A DNA stretch of 64,000 nucleotides from Streptomyces rhizosphaerihabitans (GCF_025399795.1 NZ_JAODTZ010000009.1:178241-242240), one strand, 5' to 3'; numbered from the stretch's first letter, positions 17,128-25,915 are shown. Translations and numbers: made by a program. Notes: generated by a model not told the origin, from the letters alone.

Positions 17128-18285
17128 TTGGCCGGATCGGCTGATTTCGACCTGTACCGCCCGTCCGAGGAGCACGACATGCTCCGGGACGCGATCCGTT
17201 CGCTGGCCGAGGCGAAGATCGCGCCGTACGCAGCAGCGGTTGACGAGGAGGCCCGCTTCCCGCAGGAGGCGCTGGACGCCCTGGTCGCCAGCGATCTGCA
17301 CGCGGTGCACGTCCCCGAGGAGTACGGCGGCGCGGGCGCCGACGCCCTCGCGACGGTCATCGTGATCGAGGAGGTGGCCCGCGTCTGCGTGTCCTCCTCC
17401 CTGATCCCCGCGGTGAACAAGCTGGGCTCGCTGCCGGTGATCCTCTCCGGCTCCGAGGAGCTGAAGAAGAAGTACCTGGGCCCGCTCGCCAAGGGCGACG
17501 GAATGTTCTCGTACTGCCTCTCCGAGCCGGACGCCGGTTCGGACGCGGCCGGCATGAAGACGAAGGCCGTCCGCGACGGCGACTTCTGGGTCCTGAACGG
17601 CGTCAAGCGCTGGATCACCAACGCGGGCGTCTCCGAGTACTACACGGTCATGGCGGTGACCGACCCGACGAAGCGCTCCAAGGGCATCAGCGCGTTCGTC
17701 GTCGAGAAGTCCGACGAGGGCGTCTCCTTCGGCGCCCCGGAGCGCAAGCTCGGTATCAAGGGCAGCCCGACCCGCGAGGTCTACCTCGACAACGTCCGCA
17801 TCCCCGCCGACCGCATGATCGGCGCGGAGGGCACCGGCTTCGCGACCGCCATGAAGACGCTGGACCACACCCGCGTCACCATCGCGGCCCAGGCCCTCGG
17901 TGTCGCCCAGGGCGCCCTCGACTACGCCAAGGGCTATGTCCAGGAGCGCAAGCAGTTCGGCAAGCCGATCGCCGACTTCCAGGGCATCCAGTTCATGCTC
18001 GCCGACATGGCCATGAAGATCGAGGCCGCCCGCCAGCTGACGTACGCGGCCGCCGCCAAGTCGGAGCGCGGCGACAAGGACCTGACTTTCCAGGGCGCCG
18101 CCGCCAAGTGCTTCGCCTCGGACGTCGCCATGGAGGTCACCACGGACGCCGTCCAGCTCCTCGGCGGCTACGGCTACACCCGCGACTACCCGGTGGAGCG
18201 CATGATGCGCGACGCGAAGATCACTCAGATTTACGAAGGCACGAACCAGGTCCAGCGCATCGTGATGGCGCGCAACCTGCCGTAG
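17128..18285 (+). CDS. Acyl-CoA dehydrogenase
   Basis: 385 residues, the full family length. FAD-dependent alpha,beta-dehydrogenation of acyl-CoA. YCLSEPDAGSDAAGMKTKA carries the FAD/substrate signature; AQALGVAQGALDYAKGYVQERKQFGKPIADFQ the second; the C-terminal IYEGTNQVQRIVMARNL includes the expected catalytic Glu (YEG). The start is TTG at 17128: GAGAG is close and GGAG lies 11 bases upstream; the protein then begins with the usual family N-terminus. Chain-length preference cannot be read. Ends at a U-tract terminator. Confidence 0.92.
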   Translation: MAGSADFDLYRPSEEHDMLRDAIRSLAEAKIAPYAAAVDEEARFPQEALDALVASDLHAVHVPEEYGGAGADALATVIVIEEVARVCVSSSLIPAVNKLGSLPVILSGSEELKKKYLGPLAKGDGMFSYCLSEPDAGSDAAGMKTKAVRDGDFWVLNGVKRWITNAGVSEYYTVMAVTDPTKRSKGISAFVVEKSDEGVSFGAPERKLGIKGSPTREVYLDNVRIPADRMIGAEGTGFATAMKTLDHTRVTIAAQALGVAQGALDYAKGYVQERKQFGKPIADFQGIQFMLADMAMKIEAARQLTYAAAAKSERGDKDLTFQGAAAKCFASDVAMEVTTDAVQLLGGYGYTRDYPVERMMRDAKITQIYEGTNQVQRIVMARNLP

Positions 18286-18476
18286 TACGCCACCCGCCGG
18301 CAGCGGATCTCCGGCAGTCGTCGTCGGGTCGCCGGCAGGATTCGCAGGCAGTCGTCGGCCCGCCGGTATCTTCCGATGCCGGTGATCCGGGGTCGTCGGG
18401 TCACCGGGAGATCGTCGGCGGGTCGGCAGCGGGTCGGCAGCGGGTCGGCAGCGGATCGCCGGCGGATCGCCGGCAG
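18286..18476. repeat. GGCAGCGGGTC-type tandem repeats
   Basis: Bases 18296-18475 consist of degenerate CCGGCAG and TCGTCGG words and, from 18415, four near-identical units of the form CGGCAGCGGGT followed by two GGATCGCCGGC units. No coding signal. They lie directly before the terminator. Confidence 0.65.
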
Positions 18477-18508
18477 AGGTGAGAGGCACGGGTGCGTGCC
18501 TCTCACCT
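18477..18508. terminator. Intrinsic terminator with U-rich tail
   Basis: A 13-base-pair perfect stem (18477-18489 with 18496-18508) and 6-base loop, followed on the plus strand by TTCGCTTTT. It ends acyl-CoA dehydrogenase transcription and may also serve the convergent TerD gene. Confidence 0.85.
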
Positions 18509-18581
18509 TTCGCTTTTCCGGCTGTGGCCCGCCCCGCTCCGACCCGCTGTGCACCGGGCCGCCGCACGGCATCGGCGTGAG

Positions 18582-19274
18582 TCAGCCCTTCCTCATCCGC
18601 ACCCAGGAGAGGCCGAAACCGTAGGCGCTGTCCATCTGCTCCTGGACCGACCGCCGCAGGGTGCCGGTGAACCAGCGGACCTCACGGCCGACCACGAGGC
18701 CGCCCTCCTCGGGCGTGGCCAGGGCGATGGCGCAGCCCGTGGCCCCCTCGGGGGAGTCGTCGAGGGCGATGCGGAAACCGCCGGACGGGGCGGTCACGGT
18801 GGCCGTGGCACCCAGGCTCCGGAAATCCACGGCGCCGCTGTACACGTAGACGTGGAAGAGCAGTTGCCGGAAGAGTTCGCGCCGCTCCAGGTCCACCCGG
18901 ACCGTCTCCCCGTCCGAGGAGGCCCCGGTGCGGTCGTCCTGGTCGAGTTCCATGTACGGCCACCGCGTCAGTGAACCGAAGTTGTTTCCCAGCGGCTGTA
19001 CGGCCGCGGCCGTGCCGTCCGTGAACGCGGCCATGCAGCCGAGGTCGAGGTCGGCCCCGGTTCCCGGCGGCCGGTTGAGGTTCACCTGAAGGACGCCGCG
19101 CCCCGTGATGCGGGCCTGCGGTGCCGACCTGGTCAGCACCGTGTCGGCGCGCCCGGCGGGAAGTCGCCGCACTTCACGGGGCGTCGGCGCCGCTCGCTGC
19201 GGGCCGGTCCGGGGCTGGGTGCCGGGCGCGGGCCGCAGGCGGATGGTCGCTCGTGGACGTTCGTCGTTGCTCAA
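18582..19274 (-). CDS. TerD family protein (tellurium-resistance/stress type)
   Basis: 230 residues. An Arg/Pro-rich N-terminal segment (1-50) precedes one TerD-type beta-sandwich (about 55-225): LQVNLNRPPGTGADLDLGCMAAFTDG, FRQLLFHVYVYSGAVDFRSLGATATV and a C-terminal GFGLSWVRMRKG. Single TerD domains bind calcium and act in membrane-associated stress and defence complexes. The TTG at 19274 follows GAGGGGG by 5 bases. It is divergent from the five-gene block 19478-24362 whose vWA, PP2C and kinase genes are known TerD associates. Confidence 0.85.
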   Translation of the reverse strand: MSNDERPRATIRLRPAPGTQPRTGPQRAAPTPREVRRLPAGRADTVLTRSAPQARITGRGVLQVNLNRPPGTGADLDLGCMAAFTDGTAAAVQPLGNNFGSLTRWPYMELDQDDRTGASSDGETVRVDLERRELFRQLLFHVYVYSGAVDFRSLGATATVTAPSGGFRIALDDSPEGATGCAIALATPEEGGLVVGREVRWFTGTLRRSVQEQMDSAYGFGLSWVRMRKG

Positions 19275-19477
19275 TTGTTCCCCCTCGCGCCGCCGTTGGG
19301 GAGAGTGGCGGGTGTCGGGAGTTTATGCGCGGAGCGTGTCGACTGGAGTACTCTCTGTGCCCTCGGTCGCGCGTCTGGTGCGTGTGAACCGGCGGGGGCG
19401 CGGGGGCACGTGACACGGGTGGGGATCCATGGTCGCCGTCAACGCATCCCCGCGTCCGTCGCGTTGTGGGGGTGGGC

Positions 19478-20926
19478 ATGCCGTCAGGCGCCCTGATGGA
19501 CCGTCATGTGATCGCACAGAGCATCAAGGATCTCGCGGAGCGGCCGGCGCTCGGAACCCGGAAGGAAGAGCTGACCGCCCTCGCGGCGGCGCTCCGGGAC
19601 CAGGACGTCACCGCGCTCGACCCCTGGTCCGAACTCGACCTCCTCACCGCCTACGCCCGTCCCGAGAGCCTCCGGACTGCCGGGGGTCAGGGCGGGGAAC
19701 GCGTGGTCTGGTCCTACGCCGAAGGGGTGCTGGGCGCGCTGGTCTTCGTGCCGCTGATGCTCACCTGGTACGGACTGACCCGGGCGTCGAGTGCGTACGG
19801 AGCGCTGACCGGCGCTGATCCGAAGGCCGCCTCCCGGCCCTTCCTCCAGTTGTGGCAGTCCGGTTTCGAGGGGCACCTCACCGGCGCCTTCACCTTCGGC
19901 CATGTGGCGATGAGCGCCACCGTCGCCATCGCGGTGCTCTTCGCCCTGGTGCTCGTGCACGGTCTGCGGCGGTCCGCCGTCGCCCGCCGGGAGGAGGACG
20001 CCGACCGCGGTTCCGAGGAGCTGATGGCGGCGCTCGTCCCGGCGCTGACCCGCGCCCAGCTCGTGCTGAACCAGCAGCGGTCGAGTTCCCCGCAGCGCTT
20101 CGCGGCCGAGCTCACCGAGTCCGCCGCGACGCTCAGGCGGCTCGGCGACAAGGCGGTCCGGGTCCAGAAGGAGCTGACGGCGGCGGCCTCGACGGTCGGC
20201 GAGGCGGTGCAGGGCGCGGAACGCGCGCTGGCCGGGGTCGACACCTCCGTCAAGCCCCTGGAGATCGCGGTGGGGCGTGTCGAGGCCGCCGTCAGCGACG
20301 GCGGGGCGCAGGTCCGCAAGGCGCTCGACGACGTGCGCGAGGCGAGCGGTGAGGTGCGGCTCGCCGTGCACGGCGCCGGCGACCGTGTCGAGGACTCCGT
20401 CACCGTGCTGGCCGCGTCCCAGCGTGCCTACACCACCGGCATCGAGGTTGCTTCGGACATCTCCGCCCAACTCCTCGGCCGATTCGGTGAGGTGGCGGAG
20501 GGGACGGCCCTCGCGGTCGAGGAGTCCCAGCACGCGGTGCGTGAACTGAACGCCCAGAGCGGTGCGTTGCGGGCGGTCGCCGACGAGTTCGCCCGGCTGG
20601 TGGCCGAGTTGAGGGCGGGCGGCCCCGCGCACTTCGGCCCTCCGGGCCACGCGGACCGGGCGGGGCAGGCAGGCCAGGCGGGGGCCTGGTCGGCCGGTGG
20701 CCAGACCCACGGGCATGTCCGATCCCCCGACGCGGGCCGGGCCTCCTCCGCCGACGCGGGCCACGCTCCCTCGGACCGGTTCGGGTCGCCGGTGGAGCAG
20801 GCCGACGCTCCCGTCGGCCGATTCGGGCCCCCCTCCGGTGACCCGGGCCACCCCGGCCCTTCGCGACCCGACCCCCGTCGTCAGCCCCCGCCGCTGCCTC
20901 CCGCGCCCCTGACCGAGGCCCGATGA
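19478..20926 (+). CDS. Two-helix membrane protein with long coiled coil (possible MotA/ZorA-like stator)
   Basis: 482 residues. Two transmembrane helices (about 80-100 and 142-162) with a short extracytoplasmic part are followed by about 240 residues of predicted coiled coil (TLRRLGDKAVRVQKELTAAA, then heptad-rich sequence) and a disordered Gly/Pro/His-rich tail. The layout (helices then long cytoplasmic coiled coil, next gene a small protein with a single Asp-containing helix) recalls MotA/MotB and ZorA/ZorB stators, but sequence identity is too low to see; two helices are fewer than MotA has. The ATG at 19478 has GGGGGTGGG just before it. Overlaps the next gene by ATGA. Confidence 0.55.
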   Translation: MPSGALMDRHVIAQSIKDLAERPALGTRKEELTALAAALRDQDVTALDPWSELDLLTAYARPESLRTAGGQGGERVVWSYAEGVLGALVFVPLMLTWYGLTRASSAYGALTGADPKAASRPFLQLWQSGFEGHLTGAFTFGHVAMSATVAIAVLFALVLVHGLRRSAVARREEDADRGSEELMAALVPALTRAQLVLNQQRSSSPQRFAAELTESAATLRRLGDKAVRVQKELTAAASTVGEAVQGAERALAGVDTSVKPLEIAVGRVEAAVSDGGAQVRKALDDVREASGEVRLAVHGAGDRVEDSVTVLAASQRAYTTGIEVASDISAQLLGRFGEVAEGTALAVEESQHAVRELNAQSGALRAVADEFARLVAELRAGGPAHFGPPGHADRAGQAGQAGAWSAGGQTHGHVRSPDAGRASSADAGHAPSDRFGSPVEQADAPVGRFGPPSGDPGHPGPSRPDPRRQPPPLPPAPLTEAR

Positions 20927-21411
20927 GTCCGATGAAGCGCGGTGGAAGGTTCCAGCCGCTGCACATGGCGGGCTGGCTGTTCGCGGACATGCTGCTCGTC
21001 CTCGCCCTGGTGGCCATGGGGGACCAGGGCGACCCGCAGGCCGCCGACCGACGCCCAGCCGCTTCGGCCGCCTCTTCGGCCGCCGGAAAGCAGTCCCGGC
21101 ACACCGGCCCGCGGGCGGTGGTCCGCACACCGGTCAAGGTGGCCGTCGACGCGCCCGAGGGCGACGACGAAGGCATCGTCCGCGCACTGCGCGGGGCGAC
21201 CGCGCGCTACCAGGGCCGACGCGCCGCCTTCGTGCTGACCTTCGGACGTCACACCGACCCGGGCGCCGGGGGCCGCTATGCCCACGAGGTCAACGCCCTG
21301 CTGGAGAAGGCCCGTCCGGACATGTTCCGCGCCGCCACCACCCGCGACTTCTGGAAGGGCGGAGCCTTTCCGGGCCACGCCGACATCGAGATCTACTTCT
21401 ACACGTACTGA
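20923..21411 (+). CDS. Small single-helix membrane protein, MotB/ZorB-like
   Basis: 162 residues. A basic N-terminus, then a helix (residues 16-33) holding one Asp (AGWLFADMLLVLALVAMG), as MotB, ExbD, TolR and ZorB do for ion flow. The extracytoplasmic part ends with a segment GRHTDPGAGG...N..L...R that resembles the OmpA-like peptidoglycan-binding core (GHTD, N, L, R). It is much shorter than MotB. Coupled to the preceding coiled-coil gene by ATGA. The pairing is an inference from topology. Confidence 0.5.
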   Translation: MSPMKRGGRFQPLHMAGWLFADMLLVLALVAMGDQGDPQAADRRPAASAASSAAGKQSRHTGPRAVVRTPVKVAVDAPEGDDEGIVRALRGATARYQGRRAAFVLTFGRHTDPGAGGRYAHEVNALLEKARPDMFRAATTRDFWKGGAFPGHADIEIYFYTY

Positions 21412-21428
21412 CCCGGAGGTACGAGACC

Positions 21429-22094
21429 TTGCAGATCCTGCCCTTCTACCTGCTGTGCGACGAGTCCGGGTCGATGATCGGAGAGCCGATCGACGCCATC
21501 AACGGCGCGCTCCCGGACCTGCACCACGAGATCAGCACCAATCCGACCGTCGCCGACAAGACCCGCTTCTGCCTCATCGGCTTCTCCGACACCGCCACCG
21601 TGCTGCAACCGCTCGTCGACCTCAGCGACATCGACTCGGTCCCCGCGCTCGCCGCGGGCGGGCTCACCTCGTACGGCGACGCGTTCCGTACCCTGCTGCG
21701 CTGCGTCGAGGCCGATGTGGCGGGGCTGAAGGCGGAGGGCCACGAGGTGTACCGCCCCGTCGTCTTCTTCCTCTCCGACGGCATTCCCACCGACCCGGAC
21801 TGGGACCAGGCGTACAAGGAGATCACCCAGTCACGGTTCTGCCCGAAGATCATCGCCTTCGGTATCGGCGAGGCGCAGGAGTCGACGATCGCGCGCGTCG
21901 CCAATTTCCGGGCGTTCATGCAGCAGGACTCCTCGGTGTCACCGGCTCAGGCACTGCGCGAATTCGCCTCCAGCCTCACGCGGTCGATCGTCCGGTCCGC
22001 CGGGAGCATCGGCGCGGACGGCGGAAACGGGTTCACGCTGGCCGTGGACGACACCGTGCCCGGCTTCTCCATCGTCTCTCTCGACAAGTTGTGA
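21429..22094 (+). CDS. TerY-like von Willebrand factor A domain protein
   Basis: 221 residues, almost all one vWA domain. The metal-binding (MIDAS) site is intact: D11-E-S13-G-S15, a Thr in GGLTSYGD, and Asp in LSDGIPTD. Start TTG at 21429 with GGAGG 9 bases upstream and only 17 bases after the previous stop. TerY vWA proteins work with a PP2C phosphatase and a kinase (TerY-P triad) in Ter-linked stress and defence loci; here the same two genes follow directly. Confidence 0.88.
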   Translation: MQILPFYLLCDESGSMIGEPIDAINGALPDLHHEISTNPTVADKTRFCLIGFSDTATVLQPLVDLSDIDSVPALAAGGLTSYGDAFRTLLRCVEADVAGLKAEGHEVYRPVVFFLSDGIPTDPDWDQAYKEITQSRFCPKIIAFGIGEAQESTIARVANFRAFMQQDSSVSPAQALREFASSLTRSIVRSAGSIGADGGNGFTLAVDDTVPGFSIVSLDKL

Positions 22095-22104
22095 GGTCGC
22101 ACCG

Positions 22105-23418
22105 ATGGGGAACGACATGAACGCCACCGGACCGTCCCGGACCAGCCCACGCAACCCCGACATGCGCAACCCCGACATGTGCGAGCACGACATGCGCGAG
22201 CCCGAGGTATGGGAGCCGGACGGGAGCCAGGCACATGGGAGCCAGGCACATGGGAATCCGGCACATGGGAATCCGGCACATGGGAGCCAGGCGCACGCGG
22301 GCCAGGCGGACGTGCGGCAACCGGACGTGCGGCAACCGGACGTGCGGCAGACGGAGTTCCGCTGGCCCGACGCGCAGCAGCCCGACCCGCTGGACGCGAC
22401 CTGGCAGAGCGTCGACCAGGTCTTCAAGGACCAGCCGGAGCCCGACACGGCCGTCACCGCGCCCGCACCCGTATCGGTGTCCGAGGGGTCCGCCACGCGA
22501 GGCGGGCCCGTCCCGACGCTCGGCGCGCCGTTCCACTCCGGCCCCAAGCCACCGCTGTACGCGCCGGAGCCCAGGGAGCTTCCCTCGGTGCGGCAGGACC
22601 CGACCGCGGCGCTGACGCCCGACATGGTGGTGGACGGTGCCGGGTACGGCGCTCTGACGGTGCGGGCGGCGTCCGTGCGCGGCGACTCGCACCGCTATCA
22701 GGGCGAGCCGCGCCAGGACTCCCTGGCCGTGGTGCGCCTCGGGGCGCCCGGCGCCGACGGGTTGCTGATGCTCGCGGTGGCGGACGGCGTGGGATCGGCG
22801 GCCCGTTCGCACATCGGCTCCCAGGAGGCCTGCCGGCTCGCCGCGATGGAGCTGGACAGCGTGTCCGCGGATCTCTCCGAGACCCTGCGCGCGGGCGACG
22901 AGACCGGGTTCGCCGTACTGGTGGACATCGCGGTGGGCCGGACCGCGACCCTGCTCGCGCACCGCGCCCGCGAGCACGGCGACGACCCGGCCGCGTACGC
23001 CACCACCCTGCGTGCCCTGCTCGTCCCGCTCGACCCGCGCGTGCGCACCCGCGGCTTCCTGGCCGTCGGCGACGGCGGCACGGCGCTGTTGCGCGCCGGC
23101 GAGTGGAACCTGTCCCTCACGGACCCCGAGCACGACGGCGACGGAATGATCGACACCCGCACCGCCGCCCTGCCGCACGGGCACCGCGCCCGCGCCTGTC
23201 TCCTCGCCCCGGCCCTGCCCGGCGACGTCCTCGTGCTGTGCACGGACGGCCTGTCCACGCCGCTGGCCGGGGACGCCGGGATGCGGGACTTCCTGGGGTC
23301 CGGGTGGGGGAAGGGGGCCGCGCCGGCACCGGCCGACTTCCTGTGGCAGTTGCAGTACCGGGTGAAGTCGTACGACGACGACCGCACCGCCGTCGTCCTG
23401 TGGGAGGCCGTGCCGTGA
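22105..23418 (+). CDS. PP2C-family protein phosphatase with repeat-rich N-terminus
   Basis: 437 residues. Residues 1-75 are made of 5-residue repeats (GSQAH, GNPAH, then DVRQP); 75-175 is Pro-rich linker. The phosphatase domain (about 190-435) has the metal residues of the family: RQDSLAV, VADGVGSA, GDGGTALL, LCTDGLSTPL and DDDRTAVVLW. It would remove phosphate from Ser/Thr. As the middle gene of a TerY-P triad it should oppose the kinase that follows, with which it overlaps by GTGA. ATG at 22105 follows GAGGT; ATG at 22117 is an alternative. Confidence 0.85.
   Translation: MGNDMNATGPSRTSPRNPDMRNPDMCEHDMREPEVWEPDGSQAHGSQAHGNPAHGNPAHGSQAHAGQADVRQPDVRQPDVRQTEFRWPDAQQPDPLDATWQSVDQVFKDQPEPDTAVTAPAPVSVSEGSATRGGPVPTLGAPFHSGPKPPLYAPEPRELPSVRQDPTAALTPDMVVDGAGYGALTVRAASVRGDSHRYQGEPRQDSLAVVRLGAPGADGLLMLAVADGVGSAARSHIGSQEACRLAAMELDSVSADLSETLRAGDETGFAVLVDIAVGRTATLLAHRAREHGDDPAAYATTLRALLVPLDPRVRTRGFLAVGDGGTALLRAGEWNLSLTDPEHDGDGMIDTRTAALPHGHRARACLLAPALPGDVLVLCTDGLSTPLAGDAGMRDFLGSGWGKGAAPAPADFLWQLQYRVKSYDDDRTAVVLWEAVP
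22222..22353 (+). repeat. Two in-frame 15-base tandem repeat arrays inside the phosphatase gene
   Basis: Five units of the form GGGAGCCAGGCACAT or GGGAATCCGGCACAT (22222-22296), then three units of GACGTGCGGCAACCG (22309-22353). Each unit encodes five residues, so changes in copy number keep the frame. Units 1 and 2 are identical, as are 3 and 4, which implies recent expansion. Confidence 0.85.
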
Positions 23419-24362
23419 GCGCCGACGACGGCGCCGACGTGTCCCTCGGCTCGCTCACCCCCGGAGTGCGCGTCGGCGACGGCGGCCAGGGCGAGGTGTT
23501 CGAGGTCGCCGGCCCCGGCCGGCTGCTGTACAAGAGCTATCGCGAGCCGGGGAAGGCCGACGGCCGGGAACTCGCGGCACTCGTCGCCCTGCGCCAGGGG
23601 CTCGCCCCGGCCGACCGGGACCGGCTGGACCGGGAGGCGGCGTGGCCGCTGTGCCGGGTCATGGACGGCGGCAGGGCGACGGGCTTCCTGATGCGCCGCG
23701 CGCCGGACTCGATGACCTGGCGGACCTCGCGCGGCGAGGCCCGGCTGACCGACCTGTCCTATCTGCTCCGGGCGCCGAGGCCGGCCTGGCAGGCCGTCGC
23801 GCAGCCCTCGCCGGCCGAGCGGTACGCGCTGGTGGTCGGCTTCCTCGGGCTCTTCCGCTCGCTGCACACCCTGGGGCTGGTCGTCGGTGACGTGTCCCAT
23901 GCGAACGTGCTGTGGACCGTCCGGCCCGGACCCGCCCCGTATCTCCTGGACTGCGACGGCGTACGCATGGCCGGCCGGCCCCCGGTCCTGGAACAGGCGG
24001 ACACCCCCGACTGGCAGGACCCGCTGGCCGCCGCCGGCACCGCCACGGTGGACAGCGACCGCTACAAGGCGGCGCTGGTGGTGGGCCGTGTCCTGAGCCA
24101 GGACGCGTATGTGGCCCCCGGCAAGCCTCTGGAGCCGTTGTCCGGAGTCCTCGACGACCGGCGGGCCGACACGGTCCGCGCGCTGTGGGAGCAGGCCTCC
24201 GGTCCCCGCGGCAGCCGTCCCCACCTGGCCCAGTGGTGCACCGCCCTGGCGGGCCGCGACACCATCCGCCTCATGGCCGCGGAACCGGCCCCGAGGCCCG
24301 TCGTCGACCGTTCCAAATTCGACGGTCCCCGTACGCGGGGCCGCATCACCCTGCGCAACTGA
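23415..24362 (+). CDS. Protein kinase-like protein of the TerY-P triad
   Basis: 315 residues. GTG at 23415 overlaps the phosphatase stop (GTGA). A glycine-rich loop GDGGQGEVF (21-29), a Lys at 40 (LLYKSY), a catalytic loop around residue 160 (VVGDVSHANVLW, with GD in place of HRD and the Asn kept) and a DFG-equivalent DCDGV are present, so it may be active. The C-terminal part (about 210-310) is helical. In known triads this kinase phosphorylates partners under control of the vWA protein. Its stop codon TGA is the first part of the terminator stem. Confidence 0.85.
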   Translation: MSADDGADVSLGSLTPGVRVGDGGQGEVFEVAGPGRLLYKSYREPGKADGRELAALVALRQGLAPADRDRLDREAAWPLCRVMDGGRATGFLMRRAPDSMTWRTSRGEARLTDLSYLLRAPRPAWQAVAQPSPAERYALVVGFLGLFRSLHTLGLVVGDVSHANVLWTVRPGPAPYLLDCDGVRMAGRPPVLEQADTPDWQDPLAAAGTATVDSDRYKAALVVGRVLSQDAYVAPGKPLEPLSGVLDDRRADTVRALWEQASGPRGSRPHLAQWCTALAGRDTIRLMAAEPAPRPVVDRSKFDGPRTRGRITLRN

Positions 24363-24400
24363 CCCACCGACACCGGCCGGACGGCGGTGTCGGTGGGTCA
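24360..24400. terminator. Terminator of the vWA-PP2C-kinase operon
   Basis: A 16-base-pair perfect stem (24360-24375 with 24385-24400), loop GCCGGACGG. The stem starts at the kinase stop codon itself. Confidence 0.85.
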
Positions 24401-24461
24401 GCCGGCCGACGACCCCATGTGACAGTGGGCCGGCCGAACGGCAACGGCGTGTGGAGACGGG

Positions 24462-25796
24462 TCAGTTGCCCGACACCGTGACCGTCTGGTCGTTCTTGAG
24501 CTCGTTCACCAGCGTCTTCATCTTCGCCTCGTCCCAGACGAGGTTGCCGCCGGAGGAACCGGAGATCGGCATGTTCATGGACTTGCCGTCGCCGCCGGTG
24601 ACGCCCTTCATGGCCCAGAACATGTCGGCCAGGTCCCACAGGCTCATGTCCTTGTCGACGACCAGCGAGTCGAGGCCCGCGCCCATCGTCGGGTAGAGCT
24701 TGAAGGGGTTCAGGACCGTGGACGGGGTGGCGACCTGGTGGGCCAGGGCGGCCAGGAACTTCTGCTGGTTCTTGGTGCGCTGCAGGTCCGAGGCGGCGAA
24801 GGCGTGCCGGGTACGGACGAAGGCGAGGGCCTGTTCGCCGTTCAGCGTCTGCTTGCCGGCCTTGAAGTCGGCGCCGGAGTACTTGTCCTTGAAGCCCTGG
24901 TCGAGGTTCATCTCGACACCGCCGACCGCGTCGACGATGCCCGCGAACCCGGCGAAGCCGATCTCCACGTAGTGGTCGATGTGCAGGCCGGTCTTGGCCT
25001 CGATCGTGCGGACCAGCAGGGTCGGCCCGTCCTTGGCGTACGCCGCGTTCAGTTTCACGTGCTGGCTCGAGGCCGGGTAGGTCTTGCCGGACTCGGAGCC
25101 CTTGAACGTCGGTATCACCACGTCCGAGTCACGCGGCAGCGACAACAGCGTGGAGCCGTTGCTGCCGGTGTGCAGGATCATCATCGAGTCGGTGCGCTTG
25201 CCCTCGGCGGAGCCGGTGTGCAGCTTCTTCTTGTCCTCGGAGGTCAGGCCGGCGCGGCTGTCGGAACCGACGATCAGATAGTTCGTTCCCTCGCCGGTCT
25301 CCGGCCGGTCTATGACCTTGGAGAGATCCACGTCACGGTGGAGCTTGGAGTCCGCCCAGAAGTACGTGCCGACGGAGACCACGACCAGCGCGGTGACCAG
25401 CGTGATCGCGGTCCACTTGATCCGGCGCCGCCAGTTCGGCGCGGGGCGCTGCGGGTACGCGCCGCCACCGCCCGGGCCCTGCGGACCACCGGGTCCGTTG
25501 GGGTTCCCGTACACCTGGCCGGTGTTGTAGCCGTTGTCGTACCCGTTGTCGTAGCCCTGACCGTCGACGTACGAGGGCTGTCGGGGCACACCGCCGCCGT
25601 ACGGCGGCGCGTCCTGGCCCGGAGCGGGTGCGGCCGGCCCACGGCGGACCTGTCGCATGACGCGGGCGCTCTCAGGCTGTGCGCCTGCGCTGCCGCGTCC
25701 GTAGCGGTTGCCGCCGTTGCTGCGGTTGTCGTCGGGCCACCCGCCCCCGCCCTCGGACTCGCTCGGACGGGAGGTGCCCCCAGGCCAATCGTTCAT
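24462..25796 (-). CDS. LytR-CpsA-Psr (LCP) family wall-polymer ligase 1
   Basis: 444 residues. A disordered Gly/Tyr/Pro-rich cytoplasmic part (1-135), one transmembrane helix (about 138-158) and an extracytoplasmic LCP domain (about 180-430) with the lipid-phosphate residues of the family: VGSDSRAG, RTDSMM, LSLPRDSDVVIP and VRTRHA. LCP enzymes move glycopolymers from polyprenyl carriers onto peptidoglycan. No LytR_C domain. The start is uncertain: ATG 25796 is chosen; ATG 25823 in frame is possible, neither with a strong site. First of five LCP genes on this strand. Confidence 0.88.
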   Translation of the reverse strand: MNDWPGGTSRPSESEGGGGWPDDNRSNGGNRYGRGSAGAQPESARVMRQVRRGPAAPAPGQDAPPYGGGVPRQPSYVDGQGYDNGYDNGYNTGQVYGNPNGPGGPQGPGGGGAYPQRPAPNWRRRIKWTAITLVTALVVVSVGTYFWADSKLHRDVDLSKVIDRPETGEGTNYLIVGSDSRAGLTSEDKKKLHTGSAEGKRTDSMMILHTGSNGSTLLSLPRDSDVVIPTFKGSESGKTYPASSQHVKLNAAYAKDGPTLLVRTIEAKTGLHIDHYVEIGFAGFAGIVDAVGGVEMNLDQGFKDKYSGADFKAGKQTLNGEQALAFVRTRHAFAASDLQRTKNQQKFLAALAHQVATPSTVLNPFKLYPTMGAGLDSLVVDKDMSLWDLADMFWAMKGVTGGDGKSMNMPISGSSGGNLVWDEAKMKTLVNELKNDQTVTVSGN

Positions 25797-25915
25797 GCCG
25801 ACCAGTGTGCAGCTCTCCACCATGTGTCTTACAAGAGAGCCGGGAGATCTGGGTCACGCCTGTTGCAGAGCTGATGCAAAGCGGTGGTCGCGCGCCCCGG
25901 CATAAGGTGGAGGAC

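Noticed and set aside
19478..21411. Calling the two membrane genes a Zorya system
   Set aside because: Zorya needs ZorC/ZorD (or ZorE) and these are absent; only topology, not sequence, links the pair to ZorA/ZorB.
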